Source: Martelella alba
Lineage (GTDB): Bacteria; Pseudomonadota; Gammaproteobacteria; Enterobacterales; Enterobacteriaceae
DNA: 64,000 nucleotides
Assembly: GCF_005217455.1 (NCBI RefSeq)
Contig: NZ_SZPQ01000022.1
Location: 40,780 to 104,779 of the forward strand
Direction of reading: 5' to 3'
The notes under the pieces were generated by a model, which saw only the letters and a list, made by a program, of their open reading frames with translations, was not told the origin of the DNA and ran no database searches. Position 1 is the first letter of the stretch. Every line of letters starts with the position of its first letter. The translations under genes and the position numbers were made by a program. This document shows, piece after piece, positions 26,945 to 34,800 of this stretch.

Positions 26945-28096
26945 TCAGCGATCCAGCGCGGGGACGTCCACCCAGCGCCGTTCACGCCAACTTTGCAAGG
27001 CAAGATCCACCAACTGGACGCCTTTGGCGCCGGCCAGCAGGTTCCATTTGAATTCCCCTTCACCATGGACATGGCGGAGGAAGCATTCCCATTGCACTTT
27101 GAAGGCATTGTCGTAAGAGACATTGTCGGGCACCGGCGACCAGTCCTGATAAAAATCATGGTTCTGGCGGACATCGGGGTTCCAAACCGGTTTAGGGGTG
27201 TTGACCCGGCTTTGGCTATAGCAGTCGGTTAATCCCGCCACCGCCGAACCGTTGACGCCGTCCACCTGAAACGTCACCAAATCGTCGCGACGCACCCGCA
27301 CGCACCAGGAACTATTGATCTGGACGATGGCGCCGTTGTGTAACTCGAAAGTGGCGTAAGCCGCGTCATCCGCGGTGGCGTCGTAAGGATGTCCCTGTTC
27401 GTCCCAGCGGGTGGCTATATGGGTGGCCCCAAGACAACTGAGGCTTTTGATTTCACCGAACAGGTTGTCTATCACATAGCGCCAATGGCAAATCATATCC
27501 AGGATGATGCCGCCGCCGTCCTCTTTGCGATAATTCCAGGACGGACGTTGAGCGGTCTGCCAATCCCCCTCGAACACCCAGTAGCCGAATTCGCCGCGTA
27601 CCGACAAAATTTTGCCGAAGAACCCGGACTGGCTGAGCGATTGCAATTTCTGCAGCCCCGGCAACCACAATTTGTCTTGCACGACGCCGTGCCGGATACC
27701 CCGCTGTTCGGCGAAACGATAAAGATCCATGGCCTCGTCCAAGCTGACCGCCACCGGTTTTTCACAATAGATATGCTTGCCGGCGGCGATAGCGCGTTTC
27801 AACAGCGCCGGACGGGCCTGGGTGGTGGCCGCGTCGAAAAATATCGTATCGTCCGGATTACGCAACGCCGCCTCCAGATCGGTGGTCCAACGGGGGATAT
27901 CGTAAGCTTGCGCCAAAGCCGCGATTTTCTCTTCGTTGCGTCCCACCAGAATCGGATCCGGCATCAGCACATCGCCATTGGCCAGCGCCACGCCGCCCTG
28001 CCGGCGGATGGCCACAATGGATCGGATTAAGTGCTGATTCTTGCCCATCCGTCCGGTCACGCCATGCATAATGATACCAACACGAATTTTCGCCAT
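26945..28096 (-). CDS. Gfo/Idh/MocA-family oxidoreductase
   Basis: The 383-aa protein starts with a Rossmann region (IRVGIIMHGVTGRMGKNQHL). It has the family motif EKP (residues 112-114, in IYCEKPVAVSLDEAMD) and a probable catalytic Asp/His pair in ILDMICHWRYV (D200, H204). Relatives oxidise or reduce hydroxyls of sugars and cyclitols with NAD(P). It is the second gene after the SDR in an operon headed by two palindromic operators, with 29 nt to the isomerase gene and 33 nt from the SDR. The unusual GVTGRMG in place of the classical GxGxxG is a minor variation. Confidence 0.9.
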   Translation of the reverse strand: MAKIRVGIIMHGVTGRMGKNQHLIRSIVAIRRQGGVALANGDVLMPDPILVGRNEEKIAALAQAYDIPRWTTDLEAALRNPDDTIFFDAATTQARPALLKRAIAAGKHIYCEKPVAVSLDEAMDLYRFAEQRGIRHGVVQDKLWLPGLQKLQSLSQSGFFGKILSVRGEFGYWVFEGDWQTAQRPSWNYRKEDGGGIILDMICHWRYVIDNLFGEIKSLSCLGATHIATRWDEQGHPYDATADDAAYATFELHNGAIVQINSSWCVRVRRDDLVTFQVDGVNGSAVAGLTDCYSQSRVNTPKPVWNPDVRQNHDFYQDWSPVPDNVSYDNAFKVQWECFLRHVHGEGEFKWNLLAGAKGVQLVDLALQSWRERRWVDVPALDR

Positions 28097-28129
28097 CGGT
28101 TGCCTACCTCGGAAATGAAAAGATTACCG

Positions 28130-28918
28130 CTAGAAATGCGGCTTACTCAGGCCGCCATCCACATCGAGCACCTGGCCGACGGTAAACGGCAGCGCGCCGC
28201 CGGCCATGGCGCAAACCGTCCGCGCGATGTCCTCAGGCTGCCCCCAGCGTTTCATCGGCACCAAGCCATCGCTAATGAGTTGATCGTATTTGGGTTTTAC
28301 CGCCTGGGTCATGTCGGTTTCGATAATACCGGGACGGATTTCATAGACGCCGATACCCTCCTCGGCAAGACGCAAGGCGAACAATTGGGTCGCCATACTG
28401 GCCGCCGCTTTGGAAACGCAGTATTCCCCGCGGGAAATGGACAGGATCCGGGCGCTACAAGAGGTGATATTGATGATACTGCGATGCTGCCGCCCCAGTT
28501 CCCCTTGGGCGAGCATCTGTTTGGCCGCTTTCTGGCTTAGGAAGAACAGCGAGCGGCTGTTGATGTTCTGGCAATGCTCGTAGCTTTCCAATGTAACGTC
28601 AAGCAAATCGCCTCGCTTGAGCGCCGCGGTACCGGCATTGTTCACCAGACAGTCCAACCTGCCCCAACGGCGCGACACCGCGTCCAGTATGTTTTGCTGA
28701 TTGGCCAAATCGGCCACGTCGCCGGGACAGGACAAGGCGTCGACACCCAGTTGCGTCAGTTCGGCGACCAAAGCGCTCTGCCGGCGGCGCCCTTCTTCGC
28801 TGTCACGGCCGTTAATCGCCACGTGAAAACCGGCCCGCGCCAGCGCGATGGCGCAGCTTTTGCCTATTCCCCGCGTGGAGCCGGTCACTAAAGCGACCGG
28901 CCGGCTGGCAACACCCAT
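28130..28918 (-). CDS. Short-chain dehydrogenase/reductase
   Basis: The 262-aa classical SDR has the cofactor motif TGSTRGIG (residues 12-19), NNAG (93-96) and the catalytic pair Y166 and K170 (YCVSK). The usual C-terminal PGIIETDMT is present. The residue after beta-strand two (NGRDS) suggests NADP rather than NAD; this is inference. GGGAGG lies 6 nt before the ATG. It is the promoter-proximal gene of the catabolic operon and is directly downstream of the two TetR-type operators. It may oxidise a hydroxyl of the same unknown substrate handled by the Gfo/Idh/MocA enzyme. Confidence 0.92.
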   Translation of the reverse strand: MGVASRPVALVTGSTRGIGKSCAIALARAGFHVAINGRDSEEGRRRQSALVAELTQLGVDALSCPGDVADLANQQNILDAVSRRWGRLDCLVNNAGTAALKRGDLLDVTLESYEHCQNINSRSLFFLSQKAAKQMLAQGELGRQHRSIINITSCSARILSISRGEYCVSKAAASMATQLFALRLAEEGIGVYEIRPGIIETDMTQAVKPKYDQLISDGLVPMKRWGQPEDIARTVCAMAGGALPFTVGQVLDVDGGLSKPHF

Positions 28919-28951
28919 CGTTTACCTCCCATCATAAACAGCATGCGACCC

Positions 28952-28973
28952 TTATCAACCATTTGGTTGATAA
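28952..28973. promoter_or_regulatory. TetR-type operator O1 (22-bp perfect palindrome)
   Basis: Both arms, TTATCAACCA and TGGTTGATAA, match perfectly around a TT centre. It lies just downstream of a possible -10 box (TATACT on the minus strand, 28984-28979) of the SDR operon, which suits repression. A second copy is centred 69 bp away. Confidence 0.8.
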
Positions 28974-29020
28974 ATTGAGTATACCCAGTACTGAAGGAAT
29001 AAAAGATGATCTGCCTCGCA

Positions 29021-29042
29021 GAATCAACCAGATGGTTGATTC
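29021..29042. promoter_or_regulatory. TetR-type operator O2 (22-bp perfect palindrome)
   Basis: The arms GAATCAACCA and TGGTTGATTC are perfect around a GA centre and share the core ATCAACCA-N2-TGGTTGAT with the site at 28952. Its position between the divergent SDR operon and the TetR gene suggests joint repression and autoregulation. Confidence 0.8.
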
Positions 29043-29145
29043 ATAAAAGAGCATAAAGGATTTTTTTGTCGCCCTAAGGGGAATATGTTAGGATGGAAAG
29101 ATAACTTATTGAAATTAATTTAAATTAATGGTTCAAGGGGAAGAC

Positions 29146-29814
29146 GTGGCAGGTGATATCGACATTAAGCGCAAGCGCGACCCCGAACTCACCCAGTATC
29201 GGATCCTGACCGCTGCGCGCGAGGAATTCGCCGAAAAAGGCTTTGACGGCGCCCGGGTAGAGCGTATCGCCGCTAAGGCCCAGGTGAACAAGCAGTTGCT
29301 TTATCATTATTTTACCAACAAAGATCATTTATTCATGCTGGTGTTGGAGGACGCCTACCGGGATATCCGCCGGCAAGAGGCCGCCCTCTCGCTGGACGCC
29401 TTGCCGGCGGACGAAGCCATCATGCAATTGGTGGATTTCACCTGGCGCTATTACCTGGCCCACCCGGAATTTATTCGGTTATTAAACAGTGAAAACCAGC
29501 TCAAGGCACGCCATCTTAAACTGTCCGCCAGTGTCACGGAGATCAACGCCAGTTGGCTAAACATTTCCCGCACCATCCTTGCGCGCGGCCAACGCGAAGG
29601 TTCGATCCGGTCTGATATCGACGCCATGCAGCTTAATATCAGTATTTCGGCGTTGGGGTTTTTCTATCTCATCAATTGTTCGACCTTGTCGCTGGTGTAT
29701 CAGCGCGATTTGGCCAGCCCGGAAGCGCTGGACGCCCGCCTGGCGGTGATGCGCGATACCATTCGCTGCTGGATAAGGCCGCCGGACACTAACGCGGCGC
29801 GCGCGTCGGGATAA
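29146..29814 (+). CDS. TetR/AcrR-family transcriptional regulator of the catabolic operon
   Basis: The protein is 222 aa from a GTG start at 29146, which has AGGGGA about 5 nt upstream. An in-frame ATG at 29128 lacks a ribosome-binding site. The N-terminal TetR helix-turn-helix is clear (RILTAAREEFAEKGFDGARVERIAAKAQVNKQLLYHYFTNKD). The C-terminal ligand domain resembles the RutR-like group. It diverges from the SDR-to-isomerase operon. Two perfect palindromic operators in the shared region are its probable targets. Release by the substrate or an intermediate would induce the pathway. Confidence 0.92.
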   Translation: MAGDIDIKRKRDPELTQYRILTAAREEFAEKGFDGARVERIAAKAQVNKQLLYHYFTNKDHLFMLVLEDAYRDIRRQEAALSLDALPADEAIMQLVDFTWRYYLAHPEFIRLLNSENQLKARHLKLSASVTEINASWLNISRTILARGQREGSIRSDIDAMQLNISISALGFFYLINCSTLSLVYQRDLASPEALDARLAVMRDTIRCWIRPPDTNAARASG

Positions 29815-29879
29815 TCGCAAGCCACCGTTGCCGTCACTGTCTTACACTCCGTGACATCGGCACGGGGCTCCGCTGGCGC

Positions 29880-30980
29880 TTATTCCAGCGTGATGCCATC
29901 GTTGATGAGCGAGGCGAACAGACAAGGCGATGTCCCGTCGCGGAAGAACGCGCGTAATCGCGTCAGGTAAATATCATAATCCATAAACCTGAAATAGCGG
30001 AAATATAGCGGTGTGCGGCTGCTCAGCGTCAGTGATTTTATGGCCTCGACGATATCGTCTATCATCGGCGAAAGATCCGTCCCCGGCACGGCGGCGGAGA
30101 TATTCTCCGGTTGTGCGTGGCGCTTTTCCATGACGTCCCGCAACCGGTTATACAGTAAATGGCCATTTTCGTTTTCGCTACAAGCGATCTGGAACCGATT
30201 GCTCCAGACGGTGAATTTTGCGGCCGTCCTGAAACAAACGGCATTTTCCGTTAATCTGGGGTTCCTGATATAGTCAATGTAAGACGCCAGTTCCTCCATG
30301 TCGCCAAAAAAAACACATATGCTGTTGGTCTCGTGGTCATGACGGGAATAACGCCCCCGCAGCAACAAACCGCCCGAGGCCTGGGTTTGCTCCAGATCGG
30401 GCTGTTTGACCAAACCGGGCAAGGCGCCATGAAACGACAAAATGATCGTCGCGCCGGCCAGGCGATCTTCCCCGGCCTGGATGTTGCCGGGAGGCGACAT
30501 GCCGAAATAGTCCGCGTCGGCCAGCAACAGCGCCGTCGGCGCCAGGGCCTTTTCCCTGAATGCCCGGAAATCCTCCCGGACAGGCAACGGCTGGCGAACG
30601 GTGTCGATAAACCGCCAGCGCACATCGGTGAACCCGAACTGGATCAGATACCGATGGATATAATATTCGGTAAGAAAACCTGGCGCGCCATGAGAGATGA
30701 GCGTGATGGGCAATTCCCGGAATAATAACATTTCCTTGATACGTTCAAGAACGCGGTTGATGAAACCCACCTTGCTCTCTAAGGTCAGATGATTCGAATC
30801 TTCATACCAGAACATGTTATTCGCGTAACGGGCTTTGAGATCACGAAATTGCACTGTATAGGTCGTTCCCAATAAATAATCCACAGTCAGGGGAACCGGC
30901 AGATCCGGGCCGAATTCTCGTAAAACCTTTGGCGAAACCGGGAAAATGGGCGTTACACCGGATAAAGAAATAGTATTCAT
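29880..30980 (-). CDS. Unknown protein, 366 aa
   Basis: I do not recognise this protein. It has no signal peptide or membrane helix and starts MNTISLSGVTPIFPVSPKVL. Two stretches have a strand-His-Gly-Ala form (ITLISHGAPGFLTEYYIH and ATIILSFHGALPGL). This faintly recalls alpha/beta hydrolase or caspase-like folds, but no catalytic set can be named. AAGGAAG lies 7 nt before the ATG, and a TATAAT box is present upstream (31021-31016). It lies between the catabolic block and the MarR and F-box/LRR genes, on the strand of the latter, so it may belong with those host-directed genes. It is convergent with the TetR gene. Confidence 0.6.
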   Translation of the reverse strand: MNTISLSGVTPIFPVSPKVLREFGPDLPVPLTVDYLLGTTYTVQFRDLKARYANNMFWYEDSNHLTLESKVGFINRVLERIKEMLLFRELPITLISHGAPGFLTEYYIHRYLIQFGFTDVRWRFIDTVRQPLPVREDFRAFREKALAPTALLLADADYFGMSPPGNIQAGEDRLAGATIILSFHGALPGLVKQPDLEQTQASGGLLLRGRYSRHDHETNSICVFFGDMEELASYIDYIRNPRLTENAVCFRTAAKFTVWSNRFQIACSENENGHLLYNRLRDVMEKRHAQPENISAAVPGTDLSPMIDDIVEAIKSLTLSSRTPLYFRYFRFMDYDIYLTRLRAFFRDGTSPCLFASLINDGITLE

Positions 30981-31297
30981 CGTTTATCTTCCTTTATATT
31001 ATTACCAGACTTTATATTATATCGCCGTCTCGGCCTGGTTGATTTTACTCTTGTTTATCCGCGCCACACGCCGCCATAGGACCAAATTGAGGAAATATTA
31101 AATATCCACCCTTTTAATAATTGATATTGCATCGCAGTGTGAAAAACAGAGACCTTTAACGGGTATACTCCCGTCTGGGTACCGAAACGACGGGAATAAA
31201 GGAATAGCGAAATGAACGGGCCGGCGGGATAGTCATTGACGGGAAATGACGGCAGATATATAGTTAGCAAACTAAATAATAACTTGCGACTTATCTC
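30981..31297. other. Intergenic region between the 366-aa gene and the MarR gene
   Basis: These 317 bp are AT-rich. They hold a TATAAT box for the leftward unknown gene near 31016 and a MarR-like palindrome at 31261-31274 upstream of the rightward regulator. An 88-codon leftward frame in it lacks coding character. Confidence 0.5.
31261..31274. promoter_or_regulatory. Candidate MarR-type operator
   Basis: TAGTT-AGCA-AACTA is a palindrome with 5-bp arms, 23 nt before the MarR-family start codon. This spacing and AT-rich form fit autoregulation by a MarR/SlyA protein. Confidence 0.45.
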
Positions 31298-31795
31298 ATG
31301 ATGAAAACGGATAATCGTCAACAGGCGTTAATGGCTATCACCGTAACACTGGGTTTATTGCATCGCGCTTATCGGGCCAGGGCGGATAAAGTGGTCGCGC
31401 CCATGGGACTGTCCACGGCCATGGCTTGGCCGCTGGTGTTGATCGGCCGGCATCCCGAAGGGATAAGACCAGGCAATTTATCCGGGAAACTGGGCATTGA
31501 GGGGCCTTCCCTGGTGCGTTCGTTAAACCAGTTGGTGGATGCCGACCTGGTGCTGCGCCGGGAGGATTTGGCGGATAAACGGGCCAAGGTCCTGTATTTG
31601 ACGCCAACCGGCGCAGCCATTAGCAGCCAAATCGAATCCTTGCTCAACGCGTTGCGCGCCGAACTGTTCGAAGGATTGTCCGATCGGGATATCCGGACCT
31701 GTTTACGGACCTTCAGCCTGCTGGCAAAACGATTGGATCTGGGCGGGACATCCCTCAGCGAAACCGATCAGTCCTATGACCGGCCTGCGTCTTGA
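31298..31795 (+). CDS. MarR/SlyA-family transcriptional regulator
   Basis: The 165-aa protein has the winged-helix core of the family (GIRPGNLSGKLGIEGPSLVRSLNQLVDADLVLRREDLADKRAKVLYLTPTG), including the DKRAK wing. An N-terminal dimerisation helix precedes it. Members respond to phenolic compounds, and SlyA-type members control virulence genes in enterobacteria. It lies between the 366-aa unknown gene and the first F-box/LRR gene, convergent with the latter at 23 nt. A palindrome at 31261-31274 may be its own operator. Whether it controls the large genes is inference. Confidence 0.9.
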   Translation: MMKTDNRQQALMAITVTLGLLHRAYRARADKVVAPMGLSTAMAWPLVLIGRHPEGIRPGNLSGKLGIEGPSLVRSLNQLVDADLVLRREDLADKRAKVLYLTPTGAAISSQIESLLNALRAELFEGLSDRDIRTCLRTFSLLAKRLDLGGTSLSETDQSYDRPAS

Positions 31796-31818
31796 TACCT
31801 TGACGGGCCGGCCTTGGG

Positions 31819-34800
31819 TTATCGAATGATCTCAATGCCCTGGGGGAGGTTATTGAGCGGACCGCTGATACCGGTATACATGATATTAAGCCACTGCAAA
31901 GTGGCCGGTAGCGACGTGGGCAACCGCTCCAATTGATTGTAGGCAATCAACAGCCTTTGCAATCCGTCGGGCAAATTTTCCGGTAGCGCGCGCAGCAGGT
32001 TGTGACTGAGAGAAAGGCTGCTAAGTCCTAACGGCAATATAGACGGCAGTTCGGCCAGCATATTGTTGTTGGCATCCAGCACGGCGAGAAACGGCGGCAG
32101 TGAATCAGGCAGCGTCAGCAGGTTGTTATAGGCAACATTTAATTCTTTCAACCTTGGCGGAAGGGCCTTTGGCAAATGGGTTAAAAAATTGTTTTCGGCA
32201 TTCAGTATCAGCAAATTCGGCGGCAGTAATGAAGGCAGCGCTTCCAGCCGGTTTTTCGCAACGTCAAGACGCATCAACTCCCTGGGCATGATGGCCGGTA
32301 ACGAACTCAAAACATTATTCGTTACGTCAATAAATTGCAGACTGTGCGGCAATGGCTCAGGTAATGCCTGCAGTAAATTGCTCTGCAGCTCAAGCCGATG
32401 CAAGCGGCCGGGAAGATTATTCGGCAGCTGGTTTATTGCATTGTTGCTTGCCTTGAAAAAAAGAAGCGCGGGGGGCAAACCGCTTGGCAACAAAGTCAAT
32501 GTATTACCGCTAATGTCAAGATAGCTTAGGGTTTCCGGCAGGTATTCCGGCAATATGTTCAGATTATTGCGGCTGACATCCATATAGGTCAGCATCGAGG
32601 GTAATCGGTTCGGCAAACGGGTTAGCTGGTTATACGCGGCGCTCAGCCAAGTTAACGTCGGCGGCAAATTTTCTGTCAACAGCACAAGCTTATTTATCCT
32701 GACATCCAACTGATGCAAGCTGGGGGGCAGGTTGTCGGGCAATCGGCTAAGGAGATTGGCGCTGACGTCCAAAACCCTCAGGTCTTCGGGCAAGCACGGC
32801 GGCAGCCGTCTCAGACGCATGCCCGCCAGCAGCATGTTACGGTGCTCGGACGCAAAATAGCCGTTTATCACCGAAAGCACCAACCAACGTTTCTCGGTCG
32901 CTACCGCTTCCAGCGCCCAAGCGTTATTCGCCTCGGTCATCCTGTTAATCAGCGCATTCAGCCTTTCTTCCGCCAAATGCCGCAAATTGTCGATACGGAT
33001 ATGGCTTTGCGACAAAGAGGGGAAGGCCAGCATTAAATTATTGAGCGACCGTATATCGAGATGGCGGATAATGATCAACTGGATTTCCGGCGGCAATGTC
33101 AATAAACGATTCCAGTCGTTGAAGCCCGCCGTCGCCAATAATATCTCGGCATCCGCCGTCAGCACGCCTGTCGGCGTGACATATCGCGCCAATTGTTCTT
33201 CCCTAAGATTGTGCAATTGCAAAAATTGCGATCGACTGACGGGCACGGCCAATCTGCGGTTTTCCAGCCAGCGCAGGAGTACGTCGGGAGGCACTCTGGA
33301 CACCGCCGCCCGTTCCGCGGTTTGTAGGGCCATTCGGCGCGCCGCCCGTGGCGCCCCGCGACCGCTTAGTCCGTAATCGAGGATGTTTTTTAATCGTTTG
33401 GCCAGGGGTTGCGGTATGGCCTTAAGCTCTCCTTGGGGCGAAAGCGTGTATTTTTTGCCAAATACAGCGCCGGTCCGCGGGTCTATCTGCGCATAAATCG
33501 ACTTGCGGAAATAGGTATCTCCACTCAGGCGCACGATTGACACCGGCTTATCCGTACCCGCCAGCCGGCCTTCTTTGATCAAGCGATGCCCGTCCGTCAT
33601 CGACGGTTGTAATGACGCCAGTCGGTATTGCCATAAAATTTTTTTCCAGACCGGCACGTTGTTTTTTATCACCTCGGCGGCCTGCACCGCCTGGCGAAGC
33701 GCGCCGCGGCTGGCCAACATCAAATACTCCAGCCCGGGATCAAAGGCCTTAAGCGCCTGTACGCCCAATGTGATCAATGCGGCCCGGTTCAACTCCGCCG
33801 CCATCGGCAACGCCGCCTGGCGAACCAACTGCCGGTATCCCTGTTGCAGGGCCGCGCGTAGCGTTTCCCGGACGGCCAGCGATCGCGCCATCGACTGATA
33901 GGCCATCAGGCTTCCTTTGGCGCCCGCTTGCGTGAATTTTCCACCCAGGGCGATACCTTGCCCCACCAGCGGCACTAATCCGATGAGGTCCATCGCACAG
34001 GAAAACACGGCGGCGGTTCTGCCCACGCTAACGCCGGTGACGCAATCGTAAAAAGGGATGAAGGACAAGAGAAAGTCCCGCGCCTTTTCCATGGCGGTCT
34101 GATCGTATCCCGATTGATGCAATCGTTGAAAAAACAGGTCCTGGTGTTTTCGCGCCAGCGCGTCCGTCAGGCGAAGTGCCGGTTCCCCGGCTTTTTTCAG
34201 CAGGTAGGCATCTTGCGTTTTCGCTGAGACTTTAAGCTTGTAATCGGGATCGCGCCGACACGCCGCCCCGTCGGTCATCAACGCATAATAACGTTCAGTG
34301 TGGAAATCCACCCGATCCAACCAATAACCGTCATCGCGCAGACGCAGCGCGTAAACCCGTTTCTGGCCGTCGGATACGGCGTAAAGCAGCTCCACATCCG
34401 GGGCCAATGGAATAACATAAGCGTGGTGGGGAATGGCTAAAACGGCAATCTGATGGCTGATGGCGTGAAATGACGAAAATTCGGCAAGAGCGCGATATAT
34501 GTCGGCTTTTTGCAGAAAAGACTTCTCGCTTGGCGACATCCCTGTAAACACCTGGCTTAGCAGGAGACTGTCCACCAACGCGTACTGTTCGGCTATCCGT
34601 TTGTTTTGCCGGTCGAATATCGCGTCAATGCCGTTTTCGCCGGCCTCGAACAGATCATCCTTGAGCCGGGGGGCGCAAAACTTATCGGCATCCCCTTCCT
34701 CCTCTTGGGCGGCGGCCGGTATGCCGGTTTCCCTGATCATTTGCGCCAGTTGCAATCGGGAGCGGAAGTTTTCCAGTAACGTGATGAGTTTCTCGTAGGG

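Noticed and set aside
31055..31321. 88-codon leftward frame between the unknown gene and the MarR gene
   Set aside because: No ribosome-binding site, overlaps the MarR start and the operator-like palindrome, and has unusual composition.
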